This document shows, in pieces, positions 7,644 through 15,228 of a stretch of DNA of 19,379 bases. The notes under the pieces were generated by a model that saw only the letters and a program-made list of their open reading frames with translations, searched no databases and had not been told where the DNA came from. The position numbers and the translations under genes were made by a program. The DNA is taken from assembly GCA_964577615.1 (NCBI GenBank), contig CAZNZW010000056.1, positions 1-19,379 of the forward strand, written 5' to 3'. How positions within the stretch are numbered: the stretch's first letter is position 1; each line of letters starts with the position of its first letter. Source of the stretch: QNYZ01 sp964577615. GTDB lineage: Bacteria; Desulfobacterota; Desulfobacteria; Desulfobacterales; QNYZ01.

Positions 7644-8737
7644 AGATGAATCTCCCGGCGGTCAGGTCCAATGACCACCGTATCCAGATGCATGGGTTGA
7701 AAATCCCGGGATTTATCCCGGTCGGGAATGGCGGCATCGAGCCCGCAGATTTCCGATGAAAAGGCAAACAGCCCCGGCCGGCCGCCCACCACGCCGGGGC
7801 GCAGTTTTTTTCGATCCTGAACCATGAACACCGAATGATCGGTCAGGCAGCCGATGACACAGTTGGGCCCGTCAATAATCAACCGGCGGCAGGTGTTTTT
7901 CAAGTGGCCGAGGAAGTCGCGGTCGGGATGCGGTCCCAGGTCCGCATCGTTGAGCGGTGTGATGACATGTTTGTAGGCCTCGATCCCCAGTCCCAGTGTT
8001 TTCATGGTGTAGTGCAGAATATGGGTGAACACCTCCGAATCGGACTGGTACCCGGTATATCCGGGAAACTGCCGGGACAGCAGGTAGTCCCGGATGGGAA
8101 TAAAAGCGGTATTTTCACCGTTGGTCATGGTGGAGAAGCCCTGCAGAAAGAATGGATGGCAGGCGTACAGGTTGATGGCATAATTGGTGTTCTGCCGCCC
8201 CTGGGCCATGATCACCCGGGCTTTGAGATCCTTGCGGTCGAGGTTGAGATATTCGGCCACACGCATGGGATCCCCGATTTCCTTGATCATGATGACATCC
8301 GGCCAGAAGGAAAAAACGATCATGTCTTCTTTTTCCTCGCCCATGCGGCGCAGGGTCAGGCGGATATCAAGCAGGCGGTCAAACAGGGTTTCCTGAGAGC
8401 AGTTTTCCCATTCTTCCGGATATTCGTAGGCCCGGACCAGGTAAAAATCGCGTTTGGGAACGCCGGGGGGCGGGGTTTTGGGGATTTTGATGGAGATTTT
8501 GTACTTGGTCATGAAGCCCAGCTCCATCATGTACATATCCAGCCGCTTGAGGCCGCTTTCGGTAAAAATACCCGACAGGATCGGCGCATCCTTGATTTCT
8601 TCAAATGGCCCGCCCAGGTCGCGCAGAAACAGGCCGACGCCGGAGCCGTCGTGCCCTTCCCGCATGATATCCAGGGCATTAATAGCCACCTGGGGAGAAA
8701 TCGGATCGTCACTGGTAATGGCAAACAGTCGACACAT
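7607..8737 (-). CDS. Class II glutamine amidotransferase subunit of glutamate synthase (GltB1-like)
   Basis: A 376-residue stand-alone glutaminase domain. It starts MCRLFAITSD, placing the N-terminal nucleophile cysteine at position 2 after Met removal, as expected for class II amidotransferases. Further class II signatures are REGHDGSGVGLF, QGRQNTNYAINLYACHPF, TNGENTAFIP and SDSEVFTHIL. It releases ammonia from glutamine for the FMN subunit encoded next. GAGGAG lies five bases before the ATG. This is the first gene of the leftward cluster and is divergent from rsmA. Its last 37 bases overlap the start of the FMN subunit gene, which suggests coupled synthesis of the two partners. A generic amidotransferase role is possible, but the neighbours make glutamate synthase the best call. 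Confidence 0.9.
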   Translation of the reverse strand: MCRLFAITSDDPISPQVAINALDIMREGHDGSGVGLFLRDLGGPFEEIKDAPILSGIFTESGLKRLDMYMMELGFMTKYKISIKIPKTPPPGVPKRDFYLVRAYEYPEEWENCSQETLFDRLLDIRLTLRRMGEEKEDMIVFSFWPDVIMIKEIGDPMRVAEYLNLDRKDLKARVIMAQGRQNTNYAINLYACHPFFLQGFSTMTNGENTAFIPIRDYLLSRQFPGYTGYQSDSEVFTHILHYTMKTLGLGIEAYKHVITPLNDADLGPHPDRDFLGHLKNTCRRLIIDGPNCVIGCLTDHSVFMVQDRKKLRPGVVGGRPGLFAFSSEICGLDAAIPDRDKSRDFQPMHLDTVVIGPDRREIHLCRQTEKLPRLH

Positions 8738-8912
8738 GGGGTCTCCTCAATGAGGGGGATTTTCCTGCCCGACAGGGGCATTTTCCTCTCAGACGATCAA
8801 CAGGCGAAAGAGTGATCCTTCGATTATGAACGTTAGTCTTCAGCCGGACGGACAGGGTAATTTTTAGAATAAATAATAATCTTATCATATTTGAAAAATA
8901 TGGTAAATAGCG
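8738..8912. other. Divergent intergenic region between the glutamate synthase cluster and rsmA
   Basis: This spacer carries the promoters of both flanking transcription units. Close to the glutaminase start, a near-duplicate GGGGGATTTTCCT/GGGGCATTTTCCT occurs at 8753-8787, separated by a small CCTG/CAGG hairpin (8766-8778), in what would be the leader of the leftward mRNA. The middle and right part is strongly AT-rich (8860-8912). I could not assign a convincing leftward -35/-10 pair. Confidence 0.35.
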
Positions 8913-8918
8913 TATGCT
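8886..8918 (+). promoter_or_regulatory. Predicted rsmA promoter with overlapping inverted repeat
   Basis: TTGAAA at 8891-8896 and TATGCT at 8913-8918, separated by 16 bp, give a plausible sigma70-type promoter about 90 bases before the rsmA ATG. The -35 box sits in a small inverted repeat CATATTT-gaa-AAATATG (8886-8902), which might bind a regulator or be chance in AT-rich DNA. Confidence 0.45.
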
Positions 8919-9009
8919 GATCAGCCGGGTCCGGGGGAGACCGAATATTAAACCGGGATCGGTAGATTCGTTTTTATACGCAAACGGAGCGGGAAAAGGG
9001 GCAAATGTT

Positions 9010-9867
9010 ATGACATCACCGCGCACGCTGCTGGATGCCTGGCAGATTCCGGCAAAAAAGCAGCTCGGTCAAAATTTTTTAAGACATCCGTCCGCGGCTG
9101 AAAAGATTGTGGGACTGGCCCGGCTTGCGCCGGATGATACGGTCCTTGAAATCGGCGCCGGGCTGGGCGCCCTGACCATTCCCGCGGCCCGCAGCGCCGC
9201 CCGGGTGATTGCCGTGGAAACCGACCGGCGTATCACCGGACTGCTCAAGGCGGAAATCCTGGCCGCCGGGCTGGAAAACGTGCAGATTGTCGCAAAGGAT
9301 ATTCTGACGCTGGACATGGCCGGCCTGGTGGCCGAAGGCGCCGGCCGGGCGGTGGTGATGGGGAACCTGCCGTATCACATCTCCTCTCAGGTGCTGGTGC
9401 GGCTGATTCAGGCGCGTCGCCATATCCATCATGCCGTCCTGATGTTCCAGAAAGAGCTGGCCCAACGCTTGATGGCGCCGGTCGGTACCAAAGCTTACGG
9501 CCGGTTGACGGTCATGCTGGGTTATTGTGCCGATGTCCAGCCGCTCATGCGCCTGTCGGCCGATGCGTTTTTTCCCAGGCCGAAAATCGAGTCAACCGTT
9601 GTGGGGATGCGGTTTAAATCTTCTCCGGCACAAACTCCGCAGGATGAAGCTTTTTTTCACCAAGTGGTGAAAGCCGCATTCTCCAAGCGCCGTAAAACGC
9701 TGAAAAACGCGCTGGCCGGCAGCCACCTGGAACTGTCACCGCAAGCGGCTGTCGCCGCCCTTGCGGCCGCCGGAATTGATCCGGTCCGGCGGGCCGAGAC
9801 CCTGACGGTGGATGAGTTCGTGCGACTGAGCAATCATTTGATTCAGGCGGGTCTGCCGGTACAGTAA
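9010..9867 (+). CDS. rsmA: 16S rRNA (adenine1518-N6/adenine1519-N6)-dimethyltransferase
   Basis: This is RsmA/KsgA, which dimethylates two adjacent adenines in the 3' hairpin of 16S rRNA late in small-subunit assembly. The protein begins MTSPRTLLDAWQIPAKKQLGQNFLRHPS, with the family's KkxLGQNFL signature. The SAM-binding motif I is VLEIGAGLGALT, and the catalytic motif IV NLPYHISS follows; the C-terminal part includes FFPRPKIESTVV and the AFSKRRKTLKNAL segment. I chose ATG at 9010 (285 residues) over the open frame's earlier ATG at 8914, because that one falls inside the predicted -10 box and adds 32 residues before the conserved start. The gene is transcribed alone, divergent from the glutamate synthase cluster. 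Confidence 0.95.
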   Translation: MTSPRTLLDAWQIPAKKQLGQNFLRHPSAAEKIVGLARLAPDDTVLEIGAGLGALTIPAARSAARVIAVETDRRITGLLKAEILAAGLENVQIVAKDILTLDMAGLVAEGAGRAVVMGNLPYHISSQVLVRLIQARRHIHHAVLMFQKELAQRLMAPVGTKAYGRLTVMLGYCADVQPLMRLSADAFFPRPKIESTVVGMRFKSSPAQTPQDEAFFHQVVKAAFSKRRKTLKNALAGSHLELSPQAAVAALAAAGIDPVRRAETLTVDEFVRLSNHLIQAGLPVQ

Positions 9868-9947
9868 AATCGTCGTCACAACTCAAGTCTGCCGGAGCGA
9901 TACCCACCGCTTAACAGAAAAGCAGCGCCAGTCCTGAGGCCCGCCTG

Positions 9948-10433
9948 TCACCCGGGATGCTTCCCCGGGGCCGGCTCATTTTTTTCGCTGGGCATAAAAC
10001 CCGGATATAATTTTTCGGTGCACGCCGGACAAAGACTGTGGCTGAATTCCACTTCGGAATTATCCCGAATATATATCTCGACATCGTTCCATAACCCATT
10101 TGAACTTCGAATTTTTTTACAATTTGCACAAATTGGCAGCAGTCCGCTTAATTTTTTAACTTCGGCAATCGCCTTGCCAAGCGCCACATTTTTTTTTGTT
10201 AATTGTGATTCAGTATAATCAAGTTTTAATATCGTTCTGAAACAGTGACCTGCCGGTATGGGCAATAGTATTACGGGTGCCGCGATGGCGATGATAACAC
10301 CAAGTTCATCAATGTACCCCTGAAAAATCTGAAGCGAAATGGATGTAACGATGACGGAAAAAACAGCGGATAGAATGGTGATACCGAAAGTGAATTTTTT
10401 TACGCCATATTTTTTGACAAAAGATAAAATCAT
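9948..10433 (-). CDS. Small two-helix membrane protein with C-terminal Cys4 module
   Basis: A protein of about 161 residues with two predicted membrane helices (FGITILSAVFSVIVTSISL and LGVIIAIAAPVILLPIPAG), a short coiled-coil-like linker (LTKKNVALGKAIAEVKKL), and a C-terminal module LLPICANCKKIR...FSHSLCPACTEKLYP. Its cysteines are spaced C-x2-C-x29-C-x2-C, probably binding zinc. The same kind of tail is found at the end of many sensor and regulator proteins of delta-proteobacteria, often after PAS or receiver domains; here no catalytic domain is present. The ATG at 10431-10433 has no good ribosome site; TTG at 10449-10451 would add six residues. It lies just downstream of a larger membrane protein with the same tail. 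Function is unknown; membrane-bound sensing is a guess. Confidence 0.72.
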   Translation of the reverse strand: MILSFVKKYGVKKFTFGITILSAVFSVIVTSISLQIFQGYIDELGVIIAIAAPVILLPIPAGHCFRTILKLDYTESQLTKKNVALGKAIAEVKKLSGLLPICANCKKIRSSNGLWNDVEIYIRDNSEVEFSHSLCPACTEKLYPGFMPSEKNEPAPGKHPG

Positions 10434-10516
10434 GGCAGATCGGTGCCCCAATTATCGGTTAAGTTAAGACCAGCAGATGCTCCGGCGGGTCCTCCATCGT
10501 TCCGTATTGTAAGTCC

Positions 10517-11374
10517 TCATTCCTTGCGATACCATTCTTCATTGCCATAAAGCCTGGCCTCACAATCAGGGCATATCCCGTGACTGAACTGGGTTTTTGC
10601 GTGCTTTTGAAAAAAAGAGTCAATTTGATTCCAATACCCTTTGTCATCCCTTATCTTTTTACAGGATGAGCAAATCGGCAGCAGGCCGCGCAGTGTTTTT
10701 ACATCGGCCAGAGCGTCTTCAAGTTCAACGATCAGTTTCGCCATCTCCTGCGCTGTTTTTTCCCGTTCGGCAATATCCGCGGCCAGGGCCTTTTCCGTTT
10801 CTTCCCGTGTGGTTTCATAGTGGAAGGTCAGCAGGGCCACGCAGATGATAAAAATAACCATGTTGACCAGGGCCACCAGCGGCAGGTCGCTGGCACCCAG
10901 AACGTGATATCGGATAAACAGCAGTGTCACGACGGGCAAAACCGTTACACAGACAATGACGCCCTTTTTTTTCCCCAGCAGAAAAAAAGCAAAGATCGGG
11001 CCCAGTCCGCTCCAGACAAATATGGTGTGATAGGTGTTCGGGTAGACCACTGCAAAGATGGCAAACGCACAGGCCCCGAGAACAAAAAGATTTTTCACAA
11101 GACCGTAGAGGCGTTTCCATCTGAGAAGATAATATAACACGGTGGCAAGTACCGCGATGGCGATTTCGAAATACCCCAGCCCCATCATGCCTCTTTTAAA
11201 ATTGATCAGGCTGAAAAAACCACCGAGGCATCCGAGCAATATCAGGGAAGTTTTCAGAAGGACGTATTGCCTGAATTCCTGGTAACTGGCAAACCCCGGC
11301 GGGGACAGGGATCGAGGAGCGTGCGGTGTTATATCCGGGCGAGATGGGAGTGTTTTGGAATTATGGCTGCACAT
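10517..11374 (-). CDS. Multi-spanning membrane protein with C-terminal Cys4 module
   Basis: A 285-residue protein with a polar N-terminus of about 36 residues and about six predicted membrane helices (from residue 38 to 187, for example LKTSLILLGCLGGFFSLI and IFAFFLLG). A helical linker rich in E and K follows (TTREETEKALAADIAEREKTAQEM), then the module LLPICSSCKKIRDDKGYW...FSHGICPDCEARLYG, spaced C-x2-C-x29-C-x2-C. The layout, membrane sensor plus signalling coiled coil, is that of a histidine kinase or diguanylate cyclase whose output domain has been replaced by this putative zinc module. AGGA lies eight bases before the ATG. The next gene downstream, 65-85 bases away, encodes a smaller protein with the same tail. 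The molecular role is unknown. Confidence 0.78.
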   Translation of the reverse strand: MCSHNSKTLPSRPDITPHAPRSLSPPGFASYQEFRQYVLLKTSLILLGCLGGFFSLINFKRGMMGLGYFEIAIAVLATVLYYLLRWKRLYGLVKNLFVLGACAFAIFAVVYPNTYHTIFVWSGLGPIFAFFLLGKKKGVIVCVTVLPVVTLLFIRYHVLGASDLPLVALVNMVIFIICVALLTFHYETTREETEKALAADIAEREKTAQEMAKLIVELEDALADVKTLRGLLPICSSCKKIRDDKGYWNQIDSFFQKHAKTQFSHGICPDCEARLYGNEEWYRKE

Positions 11375-11639
11375 CTGAATGATCCTTTAACAGAAATCGG
11401 TTTGTCTTTTACCGCTCAGAAACAGGAATAATATATTTTCATATAAAACAGATTCATTCAGATAACGCAACCGGTGAACAGAGAACAGAAGCGGCGGATC
11501 AAATCATTTCGGTTTTCTGGCCCGGACTTGTCAGTACATGGTTGCCGGCACTGAGAGGTATTCCGTGCCGGGCCGGGGGTTGATGAGCCAAAATCCGGTG
11601 TGACCTGGAGAATTAGAGGAGATAATTATCTGGCCGGGG

Positions 11640-12968
11640 TCAGGACTTGATCAGGGGGTGGCCGGTTGGGTTAATAACAGGCATGTTGCCGGTGAGTACG
11701 CCCGGGTTGGTAATCCCGTAGATGGCGTAGACGGTACTGGCAATGCTTAACGGTTCAAACCAGTATGATCCCGATTTCGGCTTCAGGTACAGCCGGTTGA
11801 CCTCTCCCGTGTTGTAGAGACTGGTTTGTCCGACGATGCCGGGAGTATTAAAATAATCGGTTCCGCCAAGGAGAAAAAAGTTCTGCAGGTTACCATGGTC
11901 CCAGCCATGGGCACTGTTCAGGTTGACACCGCGGCCAAAATCACCCATCACCATAATATTAATCCGGCCACGCTTATTGACAGAGCGGATATGGGCCATG
12001 GCGGATTTGAGGGTTTGAAAAAGATTCCGCATTCGGCCAAGATAGTTTTCAGCGTCATTATGGTCGTCCCAGCCGCCCAGCCCGGATGTTGACAACGTAA
12101 CAACCCTTGTGTCGGGATTGTAGTTCAGTATCTTTATGGCGGTTTTTAATTTGCGGGCAAACCGGTTGTCAGCATAATTATCATTGCCAAGATTCGGGTC
12201 GGGCAGTGCGTCAATCTCATCAATAAAATCTTCCATTTCTTTTCTTTTGGCAAAGGCATCCGTAATTTTAACAGAAATATTTGGCGCCCGGTTTCTGGCC
12301 TGGGCCAGCGCGTCCATGGTGTTGGTGTAATCCCGCTCACTGTTCCGCCTAAACGGGTTGTCAAGGTTTTCGTTAATGGAAAGGGGCTGAATATAACTGA
12401 TTCGCGGCAGATCTCCAATGGCGTAGAAACCGGACTCCCCATCCATTGTCAGGAAGGGAATTTTTGTATTTTTATTAATGATACCGTTGTCTTTAAGTAC
12501 CCAGGCCAGATTGGCGAAAATGCCGGAGGTGTCTTCGTTAAAATTTCCGCGCTGATTCTGGGCGACGCAGGGGCCATGGGAACGGTTGTTACTGTCCCAG
12601 CGTACCTGGCTGAAACAGGTCCGAAAGACGTTCAGGTCTTTTCTCGCCAGCAGTTGTTCCATGATGTCTCCGGCCGCGGCATTCCAGAATCCGTGTGTCG
12701 TTGGCCGGAGGTTACTGCTGCCGAAATAATCCGCGTAGCTGCTATCTGAAAAGTTTCTGAAACTGTAATAGTTGGTAAAATTTCCCGCCAGTTCGCTGGC
12801 GCCGCCATAGAGGAAAATCATGATTGTCTGGGGGCGGTTGGCATAGTAAATACCCGGGTCAAAGATCACATTGTCAAGGGCACCGGCCATGGCGCGACGC
12901 GGCAGGCCGGGGATCAGGCAGCTGCACCCGGCGTACAGGGAAAGTTTTAAAAAATCACGTCGTTTCAT
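11640..12968 (-). CDS. DUF1501 family protein with Tat-type signal
   Basis: A 442-residue protein beginning MKRRDFLKLSLYAGCSC, a twin-arginine-type signal (RRDFLK). A possible cleavage site is AMA-G near residue 28; cysteines at 15 and 17 could instead allow lipid attachment, though the box YAGC is atypical. The mature part has the DUF1501 features: an opening strand RPQTIMIFLYGGASE, the central TLSTSGLGGWDDHND, and the C-terminal MVMGDFGRGVNLNSAHGWDHGNLQNFFLLGG. DUF1501 proteins belong to the alkaline-phosphatase/sulfatase-like superfamily and have no assigned reaction. The ATG overlaps the stop of the upstream gene (ATGA) behind a strong AGGAGGT, so the two exported proteins are coupled. 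DUF1501 is commonly found beside DUF1800 genes. Confidence 0.88.
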   Translation of the reverse strand: MKRRDFLKLSLYAGCSCLIPGLPRRAMAGALDNVIFDPGIYYANRPQTIMIFLYGGASELAGNFTNYYSFRNFSDSSYADYFGSSNLRPTTHGFWNAAAGDIMEQLLARKDLNVFRTCFSQVRWDSNNRSHGPCVAQNQRGNFNEDTSGIFANLAWVLKDNGIINKNTKIPFLTMDGESGFYAIGDLPRISYIQPLSINENLDNPFRRNSERDYTNTMDALAQARNRAPNISVKITDAFAKRKEMEDFIDEIDALPDPNLGNDNYADNRFARKLKTAIKILNYNPDTRVVTLSTSGLGGWDDHNDAENYLGRMRNLFQTLKSAMAHIRSVNKRGRINIMVMGDFGRGVNLNSAHGWDHGNLQNFFLLGGTDYFNTPGIVGQTSLYNTGEVNRLYLKPKSGSYWFEPLSIASTVYAIYGITNPGVLTGNMPVINPTGHPLIKS

Positions 12969-14692
12969 GGCTGTACCTCCTGGAACATGTACAATTCACT
13001 GAGCCTCGAGATGTAATCCAGCACGTCTTCAGCCGCATTTTCGCGACGATTGTAACAGCCGTTTTCGACGACGCTGAAGTTATATCGCCATTCATAATCA
13101 CCGTCACCCCTCAGCATATTATTCTTAAACATGGCCAGCTCCTGCGGCGTCGGCTCCCGGTGGATCATGAATTCAAAAAGGTAGGAGATAAAGGAAGTCA
13201 ACGTCGCAGCGGGGTCGTCCATGACATAGGTAAAGCGGTCGTTCCCCAGCAGCGGGGGACGCCAGCCATAAGTATTCCAGTCATCGTATGTGGTTTCTTC
13301 ATGCACGCCGCATACGTTGCGCAACAGAATCCTTTCCCGTATATATTTATGATAGTGCGCGAAAGACAGGGTGTCTAACGGGGTTCTTTCCAGTTTTCCC
13401 AGTTTGTATTTCATGGAGGACTGATTCATTTCGTCCAGGGCTTCATTAAACTCGTAAAAAGTTGACCGGTAATGCTTGTATTCCAGCTTTTTGACCAGAG
13501 AATAAAAAAGCTCTTCCGCACTTTTGACTCTCGAGGACGTTAAAAGATATTCTTCGGAAAAGACAATCTGCAACAGAATATCCTGCCACGTTTCGGGGTG
13601 AGAGCTGACGATGATATCCGTGATGCGCTGCTTGTTCGGCGCGTCATAGTCGGTAAAAAAGAAATCAACCAGGCGTCGGACGCTCCCGCGGATAAACCCG
13701 CTGGACTTGACCAGTTCACGATAAAAATCAAAACCGGTGGTAACCAGGGTCCCGAATAGGGGCTGGGGATAAGGATTCTGGTTTAATCCGATGACCAGCG
13801 TGTCATGGTCTTCGTCGAGAAACCAGTTCTGCAAAGTCTTTGCCGCCCTGGGGACATGGGTGTCATTAAAATCGTAGGTGTAGATTTCGAGCATCTCCCG
13901 GCCATTATCTTCCGGACTGCGAAACCGTCGCCAGTTGTCGGTGCTCGTCATATGCAGGTAGGTCGAGTATCGCATGCCCACATCATCATCCATGTCCATG
14001 ACCAGCCAGTTGTATACATTGGATATGTCGGGGTAATGTGAAGAATCCAGTTCATAGGCGGGTGAAAACAAGATGGTTTGCGTCAGAATGTAGGCGATCC
14101 AGTTGTGCAGATAATTGATATCCAGGTACGGCATGGCGTAGAACCGGGCCAGAATATCAAAAACTTCATAAGGGCGCCAGTTGTTGTCATCCCGGTAATA
14201 GCGGGTTTCATTGCGGATTTCATTTTCAACCTGGGGCATGTTGTTCTTTATTTCAGCAAGGCCGTGGCGCACCGAGCAGAGAAAGCGGCGCGAGTTGATT
14301 TTCTGCTTTAATACCGGCGCCGGGTAACCGAAAAACAGGGTGGTAAGAAGCTTGTCGGCCACTTTGCGTTTGTTAAAGGTGGAGAGCCTGTTGAATTTTG
14401 AATCCGAAAGCTGGGGCAGTTTATATTGGGCTGAGGGCATGTCCGGCCGATAGTAGTAGAGCCCCTGGTACACCAGGTCGAATTTGGGGTCATTGGAATC
14501 ATAGCTGATATGGCAGGGCGGGTTGCTTGTGATGACCGGAATAAACAGGGGAAGGTTAAAATTGGCATGTGCCAGCGGCGTACTGGTTAGAGCAAGCCCT
14601 GCAATAAGAAAGAATGCCATAAAAAAGAACCGGGAGATTTTTTTACGTGGCTGAGCGGCCGCTGTTTGCCACGGGTCATATTTTTTTCTCAT
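12965..14692 (-). CDS. Exported protein, remotely DUF1800-like
   Basis: A 575-residue protein with a Sec-type signal (basic start to residue 21, hydrophobic FFFMAFFLIAGLALTSTPLAHA, likely cleavage after AHA near residue 43). I do not recognise it as a clear family member. The segment SVRRLVDFFFTDYDAPNKQRITDIIVSSHPETWQDILLQIVFSEEYLLTSSRVKSAEELFYSLVKKL, and WRPPLLGNDRF about 95 residues later, resemble the C-terminal region of DUF1800 proteins (helices before the 'pEF' segment, then the PP-tG motif). Its place directly before DUF1501, with an ATGA overlap, is the usual DUF1800 position. The N-terminal half is unusually rich in Tyr, Asn and Asp and looks specific. GGAGAG precedes the ATG. Probable role: partner of the DUF1501 protein outside the membrane; this is inference. 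Confidence 0.7.
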   Translation of the reverse strand: MRKKYDPWQTAAAQPRKKISRFFFMAFFLIAGLALTSTPLAHANFNLPLFIPVITSNPPCHISYDSNDPKFDLVYQGLYYYRPDMPSAQYKLPQLSDSKFNRLSTFNKRKVADKLLTTLFFGYPAPVLKQKINSRRFLCSVRHGLAEIKNNMPQVENEIRNETRYYRDDNNWRPYEVFDILARFYAMPYLDINYLHNWIAYILTQTILFSPAYELDSSHYPDISNVYNWLVMDMDDDVGMRYSTYLHMTSTDNWRRFRSPEDNGREMLEIYTYDFNDTHVPRAAKTLQNWFLDEDHDTLVIGLNQNPYPQPLFGTLVTTGFDFYRELVKSSGFIRGSVRRLVDFFFTDYDAPNKQRITDIIVSSHPETWQDILLQIVFSEEYLLTSSRVKSAEELFYSLVKKLEYKHYRSTFYEFNEALDEMNQSSMKYKLGKLERTPLDTLSFAHYHKYIRERILLRNVCGVHEETTYDDWNTYGWRPPLLGNDRFTYVMDDPAATLTSFISYLFEFMIHREPTPQELAMFKNNMLRGDGDYEWRYNFSVVENGCYNRRENAAEDVLDYISRLSELYMFQEVQP

Positions 14693-14954
14693 GATAGTTG
14701 AATCTCTCCAGAATGAATATATTTCAGTGGGATCCTGTTCCCAAGGCTGTCAATATTACAAAATCCGGTATGACAAGGATTTGATTTTCAGAAACAAATG
14801 GCCCGATCAGTCAGGTGATATGGCGTGTAATGTTATACAATGCTCTCCAGAGCTCCGCTGATCTCGTCTGGCCATATAAATATAATCACGCGAGACCGTA
14901 TTATATACATGAAGGAGGGCGTGGCGTCAATCGGAAAATATAAGCGTTATTGAC
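14693..14954. other. Intergenic region between the DUF1501 pair and the histidine kinase
   Basis: This is the left part of a 536-base spacer between divergent units; it should hold both promoters. I see AT-rich patches at 14825-14840 and 14875-14910, including TATAAT at 14881-14886 without a matching -35. An inverted pair TCTCG/CGAGA flanks this patch, and AAGGAGG occurs at 14912-14918 with only a 14-codon frame behind it. The right part, 15135-15228, holds nothing recognisable beyond the kinase ribosome site. No RNA gene was recognised. Confidence 0.35.
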
Positions 14955-15134
14955 ATGGCTTTATCCGCATACCAGCCAGATTTTATGATCAATTCAGAGA
15001 CACGCGGTATAACCGAGCATCTGGTGGGGATCTACGACGGAGCATGGATGACAGGGGCATACCTTTTAATTATCATGGGGCTATGTTATATTACTATCAA
15101 CGCGTATCTTCTCTGCATCCTCATCTCAAACTGA
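14955..15134 (+). CDS. Possible 59-residue membrane microprotein
   Basis: An open frame of 59 codons, found by hand translation of the spacer. The first half is polar (MALSAYQPDFMINSETRGIT) and the second half is a strongly hydrophobic stretch ending at the C-terminus (GAYLLIIMGLCYITINAYLL), which would make one tail-anchored membrane helix. No clear Shine-Dalgarno sequence precedes the ATG and no family is recognised. It reads in the same direction as the histidine kinase that starts 94 bases later. It could be a real small membrane protein linked to that system or a chance frame; I lean slightly to chance. Confidence 0.3.
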   Translation: MALSAYQPDFMINSETRGITEHLVGIYDGAWMTGAYLLIIMGLCYITINAYLLCILISN

Positions 15135-15228
15135 AAGAGCAACCTGCTCCAGTAAACGCGAAAGCCTGGTGTGTACAGCCGAGATACGATTGGTGCCACC
15201 GAAATACTCCATAACGGGAGAGAAACCG

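Noticed and set aside
8914..9009. Upstream extension of RsmA by 32 residues
   Set aside because: Its ATG lies within the predicted -10 box and the added residues do not resemble the family; ATG at 9010 gives the usual length and start.
11545..11571. Hairpin CCGGCAC/GTGCCGG downstream of the DUF1501 gene as a terminator
   Set aside because: The 13-base loop and lack of a T-run on either strand make it a poor intrinsic terminator; it is left as an unassigned inverted repeat.
15169..15228. GTG start adding 20 residues to the histidine kinase
   Set aside because: No ribosome site is seen before the GTG, whereas ATG at 15229 follows CGGGAGAG.
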